Below are positions 26,847 through 36,171 of a stretch of DNA of 64,000 bases, in pieces (position 1 is the stretch's first letter; the number at the start of each line of letters is the position of its first letter). The notes below the pieces were generated by a model. That model made no database searches. It was not told where the DNA came from and saw only the letters and a program-made list of their open reading frames with translations. Both the position numbers and the translations under genes were made by a program. Source of the DNA: Ruminococcus sp. XPD3002 (lineage in GTDB: Bacteria > Bacillota > Clostridia > Oscillospirales > Ruminococcaceae); NCBI GenBank assembly GCA_900119535.1, contig FPJT01000001.1, positions 38,367 through 102,366 on the forward strand, read 5' to 3'.

Positions 26847-27422
26847 ATGACAGTAAATGAACAGAAAAAAACAATGGCAGGTTCCCTTAAATTATTCGGG
26901 AGCATAAGAGTTATGGTGGCAGCCGCTCTCTTTATAGCTATGAGTATCATACTCGGTAAATTCCTTGCTATAAACGTCGGCGGAAGCATCCGTATCAGCC
27001 TTGAGAATCTTCCTGTACTTATGGCAGGCATCTTCTTCGGACCTTTTGTAGGTGCTGCTGTAGGTATCGGTGCCGATGTTATCGGAAGCCTTATGAAGGG
27101 ATATGCTATAAATCCGTTCATTACACTTGGTGCGGCTTCCATAGGTCTGGTATCCGGAATAGTATCAATGAAGTTCCTCAGGGATAAGAAACTGCTCAAT
27201 ACTGCTGCTGCAGTAATGTCTGCACATACTATAGGCTCTATGATCATCAAATCACTCGGACTCTATATCTACTACGGAACTCCGCTGAATGTGCTTCTGC
27301 TTCGTATACCACTGTATATCTGCATCGGCGCACTGGAGTTCTACATCATATATCTGCTGCTGAAGAACAAGGCTTTTTCAGCGCAGCTGGAAAGAATGTG
27401 TAATAAAAATGCCAGACTATAA
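26847..27422 (+). CDS. folT: Folate-specific ECF transporter S component
   Basis: A 191-residue membrane protein with about six hydrophobic segments. Typical ECF S-component features: a conserved GxxxP-type start (SIRISLENLPVLMAGIFFGP) and GAAVGIGADVIGSLMKG. The S component binds folate and uses a shared energising module encoded elsewhere. The assignment to folate rests on the riboswitch and on the folC gene that overlaps it by 14 bases. AAAAGGAGG is 6 bases before the ATG and adjoins a possible riboswitch-linked stem. Confidence 0.88.
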   Translation: MTVNEQKKTMAGSLKLFGSIRVMVAAALFIAMSIILGKFLAINVGGSIRISLENLPVLMAGIFFGPFVGAAVGIGADVIGSLMKGYAINPFITLGAASIGLVSGIVSMKFLRDKKLLNTAAAVMSAHTIGSMIIKSLGLYIYYGTPLNVLLLRIPLYICIGALEFYIIYLLLKNKAFSAQLERMCNKNARL

Positions 27423-28689
27423 CGGCTCGGTGGATTACCTTAAAAAAGCCGCCCTCAGAGGAAGCAGGCTCGGTCTCGAGCGCATATCCGAACTTATGGA
27501 GCGCCTTGATAATCCGCAGAACAGAGTCAAAACCATACACGTTGCAGGTACTAACGGAAAAGGTTCTTTCGGTGCCATGCTGACCTCTATACTCACAGAG
27601 GCAGGCTATACGGTGGGAGGCTTCTCTTCTCCTGCCCTTACGGGAATAACCGACAGCTTCCGCATAAACTGCAGGGAAATAACAAAAAAGGACTTCGCAG
27701 AGGTCATGACCGAGATCATTCCTCACTGCGAAGCTATGGAAGATAAACCAACTGAATTCGAGGTCCTTACTGCTGCCGCATACCTGCTGTTTTTCCGCAA
27801 GGGATGCAATATATCGGTAGTAGAGTGCGGAATGGGCGGAGATACCGATTCCACGAACGTTCTCTGTTTTCCGCTGCTCTCTGTCATTACCAATGTGCAG
27901 AAGGATCATACTGCCTTCCTCGGCGAAACTATCGAGGAGATAGCCCGTCATAAGGCAGGCATAATAAAGTGCAGCCGTCCCGTTATCTACGGAGGTACCG
28001 ATCTTACGGTCAGCGACCTAATCCTCAGAGAGGCAAAGAAAAAGTGCTCGGAGTTCTATTCGACCGATTACTTCCGTGTTTCGGATACTTCTTCGGACCT
28101 TTCGGGTACTGAGTTCAGCTTCGACGGAATGGGAGATTTCAGGATGCAGCTGCTTGGCAAGTATCAGGTGATGAATGCTGCTACTGTACTTACGGCAGTT
28201 GAAGTCCTGCGCGGTCAGAGGATAAATATCCCCGATGAGGCAGTCCGCCGCGGTCTTGAAAAGGCAAGGTGGCACGGACGCTTTGAAGTTGTACGCCGTG
28301 AGCCATATGTTATATATGACGGCGCTCATAACCCCGACGGTATACGTTCTGCGGCAGAGAGTATCGAACTGTATTTCCGCGGCTCTGATATAGTTCTCTT
28401 GATAGGTGTAATGGCGGATAAGGAGTACGGACTCTATACCGATATGCTGGGAAGCAGGATACGCAAGGCATTTACCGTTACCCCTGATAATCCCCGCGCA
28501 CTTGCTTCGGATAAGCTTGCGGAGGTATTCAGAGCGGCTGATATCGATGCCGAACCTTTCGACGACCTTGCCAAGGGAGTCTGTTCCGCATACGAGTACG
28601 CAAAGGCAAACGGCCTTCCGCTTATTGCGCTGGGTTCCCTTTATATGTACGGCGACTTTATGGACGCACTGAACAACATAACAGAATAA
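27409..28689 (+). CDS. folC: Bifunctional folylpolyglutamate synthase/dihydrofolate synthase
   Basis: A 426-residue Mur-ligase family enzyme. Motifs: P-loop HVAGTNGKGSFGAMLTS (GTNGKGS at residues of about 47-53), the family signature SFSSPAL-like GGFSSPALTGITDSFR, VVECGMGGDTDSTN, and the C-terminal DGAHNPDGI. It adds glutamate to folates so they are retained in the cell, which fits with folate import by FolT. It starts inside the end of folT (14-base overlap), so they are co-translated. A strong terminator follows. Confidence 0.95.
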   Translation: MPDYNGSVDYLKKAALRGSRLGLERISELMERLDNPQNRVKTIHVAGTNGKGSFGAMLTSILTEAGYTVGGFSSPALTGITDSFRINCREITKKDFAEVMTEIIPHCEAMEDKPTEFEVLTAAAYLLFFRKGCNISVVECGMGGDTDSTNVLCFPLLSVITNVQKDHTAFLGETIEEIARHKAGIIKCSRPVIYGGTDLTVSDLILREAKKKCSEFYSTDYFRVSDTSSDLSGTEFSFDGMGDFRMQLLGKYQVMNAATVLTAVEVLRGQRINIPDEAVRRGLEKARWHGRFEVVRREPYVIYDGAHNPDGIRSAAESIELYFRGSDIVLLIGVMADKEYGLYTDMLGSRIRKAFTVTPDNPRALASDKLAEVFRAADIDAEPFDDLAKGVCSAYEYAKANGLPLIALGSLYMYGDFMDALNNITE

Positions 28690-28693
28690 CAGC

Positions 28694-28741
28694 AACAGCC
28701 CCCGGGACTGCTCGTAAGAGCGCCTTCAGGGGCTGTTTTTT
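28694..28741 (+). terminator. Rho-independent terminator of folT-folC
   Basis: ACAGCCCC at 28695-28702 pairs with GGGGCTGT at 28729-28736, followed by TTTTTT. The T run overlaps the stop codon of the convergent lipoprotein gene. Confidence 0.9.
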
Positions 28742-29540
28742 AGTATATATCAAGTGTTGACAGGATAGAATCGATATCGGAGGAATACTCGCTGAAATCA
28801 CCGCTTTCGCCGAAGGTGCTTGTGACAGCAGCGTTTTCCAAGTCGGGGAAGAGTATAACTGACCATACTTCGCTTCCCTTTGGAGTGTAGATCACCGACT
28901 TCATTCCGCCTGTTGTATCGGTACGTGCATCCATGTCCGCACCGAGTCCGAGTATCATGCTGTGCCAGCTTATAGTGATGCTTCCCTCTGAACCGACAGG
29001 GGAAAGTGTTATGCCGAAATCCGTAACTTCATCGCCGTCTATCGGGGGAGGGTACTCCGTGTCGCTGTATTCCCAGCCGTCAGGTACAAGCATAGAGACT
29101 GTGCAAACTCCGAGAGTACGCTCGACACAAGTGTATTCCCTGTCTGCTTTTTCGATGACTTCCAGACTTTCTCCGCCGTATATCAATGAGGGGTACATCT
29201 CCAGTATCTCACCGCTGTAGGTTATATCTGCAAGGTCGCCCGGGTGTATGTCCGCAAGAGATAACTCATCGCCGAAGCTTACGGTATACTGCGTGTTATT
29301 GTCCTCAGTGCCTATGCGGACAGCGTTTCCACTCACGATGCGGACTATTCCCCGAATGTGTCCGATATCCGCATTATTGTTTTCGGTCAGGGACTCTGCG
29401 GAGGAAGTTCTGTACTCCTCCGCAAAATCTGTTACCATGCTGACCGATGAGCTTTCCCTGCTTCCGCAGGCTGTAAGCAGCATTGCCGATGCGGCAAGTG
29501 CTGTAAGCTTAGTCCTCGTAAAAATTCTCTGTGAATTCAT
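28740..29540 (-). CDS. Secreted lipoprotein of unknown function in the sigma-factor cluster
   Basis: A lipoprotein of 266 residues with a signal ending ASAMLLTACGS (lipobox LTAC). The mature part has a short OB-like/beta segment (residues of about 65-120, IRGIVRIVSGNAVRI and VSFGDELSLADI) and then a beta-rich domain. I do not recognise a family. The ATG at 29540 lies 32 bases inside the end of the propeller gene and has no strong ribosome site, so expression depends on upstream translation. It is the last gene of a four-gene sigma-factor operon. Confidence 0.7.
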   Translation of the reverse strand: MNSQRIFTRTKLTALAASAMLLTACGSRESSSVSMVTDFAEEYRTSSAESLTENNNADIGHIRGIVRIVSGNAVRIGTEDNNTQYTVSFGDELSLADIHPGDLADITYSGEILEMYPSLIYGGESLEVIEKADREYTCVERTLGVCTVSMLVPDGWEYSDTEYPPPIDGDEVTDFGITLSPVGSEGSITISWHSMILGLGADMDARTDTTGGMKSVIYTPKGSEVWSVILFPDLENAAVTSTFGESGDFSEYSSDIDSILSTLDIY

Positions 29541-31872
29541 TTTCAAATGTTATGCTGTCTGTCTCTTCCATGGTATTCATGTCGAGAGCTGTGAATTTGC
29601 ACTGTGAGAGAACGTAGATATGATCGCCGATATAGAGTGCGCGGTCGGGAGTCAGATAATAGCTGTACTTGTTCTCGCCCTCTGCTTCGGATATGGAGCC
29701 TATCTCTGTGAACTTGCCGTTTTCAAATGACAGGAACACGTATTTGTAAGCTGTATCATGGTAATCAAAATGATCGGGTTCACCGTTAACGTCTTCAAGT
29801 GTTACGTAATTTGTATCAACATAGCCAAGCTTTCCGTTGTAATCTATCTGATAGAAGTCACCCCAGTTATCAAGGACAGTAACTTCAGCGCCCTTATCGA
29901 TAGTTCCGATGATCTCAGCCTCTTTGTAAGCCCATTCACGTACATTCAGCGGATCGTTCTCGGTAGTTACCCTGCCCTTGAGTGGAGTAACTTTGTCGGA
30001 GTAAAGCGGGAAGCCTATGATGTTCTTTTCGGGAGCGATAAGGAGTGCCTTGCGCTCGTATGCACCTGCTGAGTAGAAACTATCTGCGATAGTATTTCTT
30101 TCAGGTGTCCACTTGTCTATCTCGCTGAGATTTTCGGGATCGCTGTTGTCGAACATTGAAGCCTTGATGCCTGTTGTTACTCCGTCATCGTCTGCGTCTA
30201 TACCGAATCCGAGGAGAGTGTTCTCGTCCCATTTCTGCATATATGTGCTGAAACCGTTGATTTTCAGTTCGCTGGTTATAACAGGGTTTGCAGGATCGGA
30301 AAGGTCTATTGCATAGAGGGGATCGGTACGTCTGAATGTTACCACATATGCCATATCGCCGTTGAAGTTTACGGACTGTATGGATTCGTCGATGCCGAAA
30401 TCGGTTATGCATCCTAATTCGTTAAGGTCCATATCGAAGACGTAGAGGTAGTTGTTCTGTACGTTCTCGCTGTCCTCGCCGTTAGTCATTGTGCTTTCAG
30501 CGGCGAACAGGAAGTTGAACTGTGAATCGGTTGAAGCTACACGGAATGTGTCATTGTATTCGCTCATAGAGAACTGATCGTTGACAAATCCCTTTATAGT
30601 GCAGCTTGCAGCAGGAGTTACAGAGCCTCCGCTGATGCTGAAACGGGTGATATCTGTTGATTCCCAGCCGTAAGCGGTGTAGAGGTTCTCCTCCGAGCAG
30701 TATACGATGCCCGAATAGCCTGCAAGCGCCTTTACGTCGGAAACAGTTACGGAATCGCTGCCGTTGAGGTCCAGAGCGCCTATAACGGTAAAGGAGGGGT
30801 AATAGTAATCAGAGAATCCTTCATCGGGAAGGAGGATATTTCCTGCATCTACGCACTTTGGCTCGTCCATTCCGCACCATGGTATCATGCTTTCGTTATA
30901 CTCTTCCGTTTCGGGGATATACGTGCCGAAATTGGTTATCAGGTAGAGGTAGCCTTCGGGAGATATCCTTGTATCACTGCAATAGCCGTCCTGATAGTAA
31001 ACGTCAACAAGCTGAGGATCGATACCTGTTGTCAGCACAGAAACTCTTGTCAGGTCGTTGTAATACATATTGGAATCATCTTCAGCATCCGGATTTTTGG
31101 CATAGCTTAAAGTGCTTATTACTATCAGTTTGTCATTGTAGAGGAACATTTTATTGCTCCATGCATACTGGTCATCGAAGAGCGGATTATCGGGGATAAG
31201 CGAGTTTATATCAACGCTGCTGCTGTTTATGAATTTGCCGTTTTCTGTCTCGGCTATCATAAGCTCGCTGTTATCGGTCAGACGGTAGATAAAGTGTCCG
31301 TCGGTCTGGTATACATCGGATTCGAGAACGTTTTCCTCCTGATTGAATACAGTGGAGTAGTCATCTCCGCCGCCGCCCATGCCGCCTGACTGTCCGGCTG
31401 CCATGTCTAAACCATTGGTTTGTGGCATATCGGCAGAAGACTCTGCGTTGTCACCGTATTCATATTTAGTAAGATTGTCTCGTCTGTTTGTTCTGGCTTC
31501 TGACATCATGTCGTATATCTGCTGATAGCTTTCGGCACTTTCCATGAATGCGCCTTTCGGAGAAACTACCGTGTTTGCAAAGGAATCTGTCTCGGGATCT
31601 GCGGCAGTACTCATCGCAGATGAACTTTCAATTGTATCAACGCCGTTGTGAGGGGTAAGAAGTCCTGCCTTGTTTACAGCGGCAGCTCCGCCTACGATGA
31701 CTGCACATGCTGCAGCTGCGGCAGTTATCCTGCCTGCTGAATGTTTTATACCGCCGCGCTTTTCTTCGGCAGCCTTTTCGTCGAGCATGAGCTTTATGTT
31801 ATCGGGCTCAAGCTCTTCGGGTATCTCAACGTTGTTCATGAGCTCTTTTACTTTCTCATCGTTGTTTTTCAT
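29509..31872 (-). CDS. Membrane-anchored beta-propeller protein, probable anti-sigma factor, with an SH3-like domain
   Basis: A 787-residue protein. Residues 1 to about 45 are cytoplasmic and charged (VEIPEELEPDNIKLMLDEK), a segment I associate with Clostridia anti-sigma factors paired with ECF sigma genes; one membrane span follows (about 48-66). Outside the membrane is an acidic Ser/Asn-rich linker and a beta-propeller (Beta_propel, PF09826 type). An SH3_3-like segment (DPLNVREWAYKEAEIIGTID) interrupts the propeller near residue 650. The start at 31872 follows AAGGAG by 8 bases. It would sense an envelope cue and hold the sigma factor encoded two genes upstream (inference). Confidence 0.75.
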   Translation of the reverse strand: MKNNDEKVKELMNNVEIPEELEPDNIKLMLDEKAAEEKRGGIKHSAGRITAAAAACAVIVGGAAAVNKAGLLTPHNGVDTIESSSAMSTAADPETDSFANTVVSPKGAFMESAESYQQIYDMMSEARTNRRDNLTKYEYGDNAESSADMPQTNGLDMAAGQSGGMGGGGDDYSTVFNQEENVLESDVYQTDGHFIYRLTDNSELMIAETENGKFINSSSVDINSLIPDNPLFDDQYAWSNKMFLYNDKLIVISTLSYAKNPDAEDDSNMYYNDLTRVSVLTTGIDPQLVDVYYQDGYCSDTRISPEGYLYLITNFGTYIPETEEYNESMIPWCGMDEPKCVDAGNILLPDEGFSDYYYPSFTVIGALDLNGSDSVTVSDVKALAGYSGIVYCSEENLYTAYGWESTDITRFSISGGSVTPAASCTIKGFVNDQFSMSEYNDTFRVASTDSQFNFLFAAESTMTNGEDSENVQNNYLYVFDMDLNELGCITDFGIDESIQSVNFNGDMAYVVTFRRTDPLYAIDLSDPANPVITSELKINGFSTYMQKWDENTLLGFGIDADDDGVTTGIKASMFDNSDPENLSEIDKWTPERNTIADSFYSAGAYERKALLIAPEKNIIGFPLYSDKVTPLKGRVTTENDPLNVREWAYKEAEIIGTIDKGAEVTVLDNWGDFYQIDYNGKLGYVDTNYVTLEDVNGEPDHFDYHDTAYKYVFLSFENGKFTEIGSISEAEGENKYSYYLTPDRALYIGDHIYVLSQCKFTALDMNTMEETDSITFENEFTENFYED

Positions 31873-31886
31873 AAGCTCTTCTCCTT

Positions 31887-32735
31887 TCATCGGTCACAAT
31901 TATCAAGGTCTCTCAGACATATAACATTGCCTATACCTCCGTTAGCCTTGTAGTAGTATACTGCTGAACTCTCGGTATATCTTATTGTATCCTTTATTAT
32001 AAGACCTTCTTCCTCACACTTTCTGAGGACTTCACCGACCGCTTCTTTTCTTTCCTCTATGGACATGGTCTTGTATTCATCGCTGTCGAGTATTGCATTT
32101 ACAGCTGTATGGATTGTTTCAAGCTGTGAGAATTCTTTCTCTGTTATCGGCTCGTAAGCCTTTACCGTAACGACCTCGGAGCGTGTACCGTCGGGCATCA
32201 GCGCACAGAAATTGAATTCCTTCTGCTCGGATACATCGGGATCTGTACCGTAATCAAGGTCTATCTTGCAAGTGCCTTTGAACTGACCGTCACCTGCGAT
32301 GCCGTCGTTGCCGTCGAAAAGAACGGAAACTGTTTCGCCTGTGTCTGCGTTGATGAGCTGTATCTCGTTGAGTTTTCCTTTTGTTTCAGCCATGAAGGTT
32401 ATAACTCCGTTGCTCTCGTTTGTCATTACTTCGGTGGGCTCTGCGTAAAGCGAGACCTCATAGTGTTCAAGCTCTGCACCCTCGGGGTACTCTACATATG
32501 GTATCTCATTGGGCGATTTGTTTTCTGATTCTCTTTCTGATACAGCCATTACGTTTCCTTCTTTCACGCCTTCTTCTGCAAGGAGAGCTGATGTTGTAGG
32601 AGCTTCTGTTTCAGCCTCGGTCTGAACTGACGATGCTGTTTCTGCTGAAGGTGCTGAAGTCATGGGATCGAGACGTCCGCATGATGAAAACATTACTGTT
32701 GCTGTAAGCATTATAGGGTAAACTCTCTTTTTCAT
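31887..32735 (-). CDS. Secreted lipoprotein between the sigma factor and its presumed anti-sigma factor
   Basis: A lipoprotein of about 282 residues; the signal ends in MFSSCGRL (Cys lipobox). A Thr/Glu/Ser-rich linker follows, then an Ig-like beta domain (residues of about 80-180, EVSLYAEPTEVMTNESNGVI) and a helical C-terminal end. No enzyme motifs. The start at 32735 (MKKRVY) follows CGGAG by 9 bases. It is 14 bases from the propeller gene, so these are co-translated and possibly form an envelope-sensing complex. Confidence 0.7.
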   Translation of the reverse strand: MKKRVYPIMLTATVMFSSCGRLDPMTSAPSAETASSVQTEAETEAPTTSALLAEEGVKEGNVMAVSERESENKSPNEIPYVEYPEGAELEHYEVSLYAEPTEVMTNESNGVITFMAETKGKLNEIQLINADTGETVSVLFDGNDGIAGDGQFKGTCKIDLDYGTDPDVSEQKEFNFCALMPDGTRSEVVTVKAYEPITEKEFSQLETIHTAVNAILDSDEYKTMSIEERKEAVGEVLRKCEEEGLIIKDTIRYTESSAVYYYKANGGIGNVICLRDLDNCDR

Positions 32736-32749
32736 ATATATCATCTCCG

Positions 32750-33259
32750 TTATTGAAGTTCAAGTCTCAGTTTTTCTTTGATTCGCACCAGCCGTGATCT
32801 TACAGTTGATGCCTTTACAGAGCATATAGATGCGATCTCTTCACTTGTGTAGCCCTGTATCACTGCAAGTGAAAGTATAAGTCTTGAAGTGCTGTCGAGC
32901 TTGTCCATTGCCTCATGTAATTCTGCTGATTCGCAGTCGAAAGAAACTGCGGGACTGTTATCCTCGGAAAGTTCCTCGATATTTGAAAAATACTCCTTTT
33001 GTTTCTGTTTTATCTTGGCTGAGAGTATTTTCATTATCCAGCCGCGGAACGCATTTTCGTCCCTTAGATTTCCTATGCTTCTGAATGCGTCGAGAACTGT
33101 ATCACTTACTGCATCAGCTGCATCGTGTGAGCTTCTCAGGCTATACAGAGCTATGTGGTACATATCTTTATAGACAAGAGAATATAATCTTGCAAAAGCA
33201 GCAGTGTCACCTTTACGGGCGAGTCGGACGTCTGCCGAGAAGCTGTTGTTGTCAGTCAT
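32750..33259 (-). CDS. ECF-type RNA polymerase sigma factor
   Basis: A 169-residue sigma-70 family protein with region 2 (ARLYSLVYKDMYHIALYSL through DAFRSIGN and RGWIMKILSAKIKQK) and region 4 with a helix-turn-helix (YTSEEIASICSVKASTVRSRLVRIKEKL). The start at 33259 follows AAAGGAGGGA. It heads the cluster sigma, lipoprotein, propeller protein, lipoprotein. Target genes cannot be seen from the window; ECF operons usually regulate themselves, but I found no clear ECF -35 motif (AAC) upstream. Confidence 0.88.
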   Translation of the reverse strand: MTDNNSFSADVRLARKGDTAAFARLYSLVYKDMYHIALYSLRSSHDAADAVSDTVLDAFRSIGNLRDENAFRGWIMKILSAKIKQKQKEYFSNIEELSEDNSPAVSFDCESAELHEAMDKLDSTSRLILSLAVIQGYTSEEIASICSVKASTVRSRLVRIKEKLRLELQ

Positions 33260-33332
33260 GTCTGATCCCTCCTTTGATTTTTGAATCGATTCATACATAA
33301 GGTGTTATCTGAGACCTGAATTGCTGCACGGA

Positions 33333-33389
33333 ATAATAAAAATCAGCCACATGCACAAATAACGTTATGTTTTTTTGTGCATATGGCTG
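33333..33389 (-). terminator. Terminator downstream of manA-glk
   Basis: CAGCCACATGCACAAA (33344-33359) pairs with TTTGTGCATATGGCTG (33374-33389), with one mismatch. On the minus strand this stem is followed by ATTTTTATT, so it ends the glk transcript and separates it from the sigma-factor operon. Confidence 0.75.
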
Positions 33390-33408
33390 TAGTAGTTAAT
33401 GGGAAATA

Positions 33409-34368
33409 TTATTTCTCGTTTGCTTTTCCGAGGAATGCTGCACCGATGATTCCTGCATCATTTCCGAGCTTAGCGATAACTATTTCGGTGTTCTTTGCGG
33501 AATTACGGGTATATACCTCCTGCTTTACGAGCTCCTTCATCGGGAGAAGGAGAGGATCGCCCTCGTTGCATACGCCTCCGCCGATGCAGAGGATATCAGG
33601 CTGGAATATATTTATAGTATTTGTGATACCTGCTGCGAGGTACTTTATGTACTTGTCAACTACAGCCTTTGCGTACTTGTCACCTGCGCGCATACAGTCG
33701 AATGATGTACGTGCTGTGACTTTGCCCTTTTCCTCAGCCTCTTTGTTCATAAGGCTGTCGGGATGTTCCTCCATAGCCTCCTTTGACATACGGATGAGAC
33801 CTGTAGCAGATGAATAAGCCTCGAAGCAGCCCTTGCGTCCGCATGAGCACTGTGCGCCGTCAACCTGAACAACAGTATGGCCTATCTCTGCACCTGCGAA
33901 GTTTGAACCTGAATAGATCTTGCCGTCGATGATGATTCCGCCGCCGACGCCTGTTCCGAGTGTGATGCATACTGCATTCTTAGCGCCCTTTGCAGCACCT
34001 GCCACGTATTCGCCGTAAGCAGCTGCATTTGCGTCATTCTCGATGTAAACGGGCTTGTTGATAGTTTCCTGTATGTACTTTACCATAGGAGTGTTCTTGA
34101 AGCCGAGGTTGTTTGAATACTCAATGATACCTGTTTCGCTGTTTGCGATACCCGGAGTTCCAACGCCTATCCACTCGATATCGTCGATAGTGAGCTTAGC
34201 GTTCTTTACAGCTTCAAGAGCCATTTTTGCCATATCGTCAGCGATCTCCTTTTCGGGACGCGGACAGTTGGTCTTTGTGCTTGCCTTAGCGATGATGTTG
34301 TATTCCTCGTCAACTACACCTGCAACGATGTTGGTGCCGCCGAGGTCGATGCCTACATAATATTTCAT
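33409..34368 (-). CDS. glk: ROK-family glucokinase
   Basis: A 319-residue sugar kinase of the ROK family. Motifs: IGVDLGGT-type ATP site at the start (VGIDLGGTNIVAG), VGTPGIAN, the catalytic region YIENDANAAAYGE, the phosphate loop CITLGTGVGGG and the zinc site CSCGRKGCFE. It phosphorylates glucose and feeds the glycolytic pool supplied by the glucan operon and cellulose breakdown. It follows manA by 18 bases. Confidence 0.93.
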   Translation of the reverse strand: MKYYVGIDLGGTNIVAGVVDEEYNIIAKASTKTNCPRPEKEIADDMAKMALEAVKNAKLTIDDIEWIGVGTPGIANSETGIIEYSNNLGFKNTPMVKYIQETINKPVYIENDANAAAYGEYVAGAAKGAKNAVCITLGTGVGGGIIIDGKIYSGSNFAGAEIGHTVVQVDGAQCSCGRKGCFEAYSSATGLIRMSKEAMEEHPDSLMNKEAEEKGKVTARTSFDCMRAGDKYAKAVVDKYIKYLAAGITNTINIFQPDILCIGGGVCNEGDPLLLPMKELVKQEVYTRNSAKNTEIVIAKLGNDAGIIGAAFLGKANEK

Positions 34369-34386
34369 TGAATGATCCTCCTTATA

Positions 34387-35352
34387 TTAAACAGCAGTTA
34401 TTATCATGCTGCATTTGCCTGTGATAGTGAATGGTTCGGTGCCTGCGGGTACGAACAGACTGGAACCCTTTGTAAGCTGAGTCATAGTGCCGCCGCATGT
34501 AAGGATGCAGCTTCCGTCTATGACCAGTATATGCTGGAAAGTGCGGTATTCCTCGTTGAACCAGAGCTCGCCGTCCTCTTCCTTCATGTCAAAGCTGAAA
34601 ACGCGGAAGAACTCGCAGTCCGCAAGATTCTGTATAACGAGTTCGTCTCCCTGACCGAAGGGTTCGGGGAGAATATGCTTCTCGGCAGGTGTTAGACTTG
34701 TTACCTCCAGAGCCTTTTCAATGTGGAGGGGACGGGGTTTGCCGTCCGTACCGAGCCTGCCGTAGTCATATACACGGTAGGTAACGTTTGAGCTCTGCTG
34801 TATCTCGGCAATGAGTATGCCCTTGCCGATAGCGTGGAGAGTGCCGGGTTTGATGAAGAAAACGTCGCCCTTCTTTACGGGTACCTTATTGACCTTGTCC
34901 ATAAGAGTATTTTCCTCGATAGCTTTGCGGAATTCCTCTATCGTTATATTCTCTTTGAAGCCGTATACCAGTTCAGCGCCTTCTTCGGCGTCGATGATGT
35001 ACCACATTTCGGTCTTGCCGTTGTCGCCCTCGTACTTATGAGCGTACTCGTCATCGGGATGCACCTGAACAGAAAGGTCGTTCTTGGCGTCGATTAGCTT
35101 TACCAGTACTGGGAAGCTGTCTCCGCTTCTGAATGTGGTGCTTACTGCTTCGGGGTGGAGCGATACGAATTCGCTGAGCTTCATGCCGCTGAATTCACCG
35201 CTTGCGATAATGCATTCTCCGTCGGGATGGCAGCTGAGCTCCCAGCTTTCCGCAAGGCGTTCAAGGTCGCTTTCCTTGCCGAAGAGTTCACGCAGTTTGG
35301 TTCCGCCCCATATATAGTCCTTTATTGGAGCATTAAGTAAAAATGGTGTCAT
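34387..35352 (-). CDS. manA: Mannose-6-phosphate isomerase, class I
   Basis: A 321-residue cupin-fold zinc enzyme. Motifs: KDYIWGGTKLRELFG, SVQVHPDDEYA, KTEMWYIIDAEEGAELVYGF, and HAIGKGILIAEIQQ with zinc ligands Gln/His/Glu/His present. It interconverts mannose-6-phosphate and fructose-6-phosphate, which fits with mannan hydrolysis by the dockerin mannanase in the window. The start at 35352 follows GGAGG; the frame is open 20 codons further up without a good site. It lies 13 bases after the GH25 gene. Confidence 0.95.
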   Translation of the reverse strand: MTPFLLNAPIKDYIWGGTKLRELFGKESDLERLAESWELSCHPDGECIIASGEFSGMKLSEFVSLHPEAVSTTFRSGDSFPVLVKLIDAKNDLSVQVHPDDEYAHKYEGDNGKTEMWYIIDAEEGAELVYGFKENITIEEFRKAIEENTLMDKVNKVPVKKGDVFFIKPGTLHAIGKGILIAEIQQSSNVTYRVYDYGRLGTDGKPRPLHIEKALEVTSLTPAEKHILPEPFGQGDELVIQNLADCEFFRVFSFDMKEEDGELWFNEEYRTFQHILVIDGSCILTCGGTMTQLTKGSSLFVPAGTEPFTITGKCSMIITAV

Positions 35353-35365
35353 ATATCCTCCGTTA

Positions 35366-36082
35366 TCAGATAAATTCTTTTTCAAACTCTTCCTCGCTTC
35401 CGCAGTACACATTGAGATCTATGTACTGCTCGTCACCCGAATAGCCTTTCAACAATCCGTGGTCGCTATACTGCCAGAACTTCCACTCTATCAGGTCGGG
35501 CTCGAACTTTACGCTTCTTATCCACAGGGGATAGTCGGAGTAGTTCTTTCTGACGTATCTCAGATATACGGGAAGAGTTGTATAAATTATCGGCTTTTTG
35601 CCGTAATGTTCTTCAAGACGCTGAAGAAGGGGAGAGAGTATCTCCTCCGCCTCGGCAGGTGAGGGTTTGTTTATTGCCTTGTCGCCGTAGTATTCTATAT
35701 CTACCACAGGGGGCATATCTATCTCGTCTTTACCTACAGATGCAATGAAGTTATCAGCCTGAGTCTCTCCGGGACTGTCGAAACTGAAGAAATGGTAGCA
35801 TGAGAGTTTTATATCAGTTTCAGCACCGTTTGTAAGGTTATCCCTGACCGATTCATCGATATGTCCGCTTCCCTCGGTAGCCTTGATAAAGGCGAATCTA
35901 ACGCCCTGATCTTCAAGTTCTTTCCAGTTTATGTCGCCCTGATAATGTGAAACGTCAACGCCGAATACGGGATACTGTGAAGTATTCACTACAGCGTCCG
36001 ACAACAGGCAGGAGCTTCCTGCACAGAAAAGCGTCATCATCGTACCGATGGCTGCCGCCGCAGCTCGTCTGAATCTACTCAT
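35366..36082 (-). CDS. Secreted GH25 lysozyme-like muramidase
   Basis: A 238-residue secreted protein: signal peptide (residues 1-30) then a GH25 domain. Catalytic-face residues are visible in GVDVSHYQGDINW (Asp), VVDIEYYG (DxE) and the end strand WKFWQYSDHG. GH25 enzymes cleave the MurNAc-GlcNAc bond of peptidoglycan. It sits between spore-germination genes and manA/glk; it could be for growth-related cell wall turnover or spore cortex, and the sequence does not decide. Confidence 0.9.
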   Translation of the reverse strand: MSRFRRAAAAAIGTMMTLFCAGSSCLLSDAVVNTSQYPVFGVDVSHYQGDINWKELEDQGVRFAFIKATEGSGHIDESVRDNLTNGAETDIKLSCYHFFSFDSPGETQADNFIASVGKDEIDMPPVVDIEYYGDKAINKPSPAEAEEILSPLLQRLEEHYGKKPIIYTTLPVYLRYVRKNYSDYPLWIRSVKFEPDLIEWKFWQYSDHGLLKGYSGDEQYIDLNVYCGSEEEFEKEFI

Positions 36083-36171
36083 TATAAATTAACTCCATTT
36101 ACAAACTCTCAAAAAATGTTACTACTATATAATACATTATAAATCGGGATTAGTCAACAGTTTTTTTGAGA

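Noticed and set aside
30858..31199. Forward frame inside the propeller gene
   Set aside because: Antisense shadow of a well-supported gene, no ribosome site, no family-like features.
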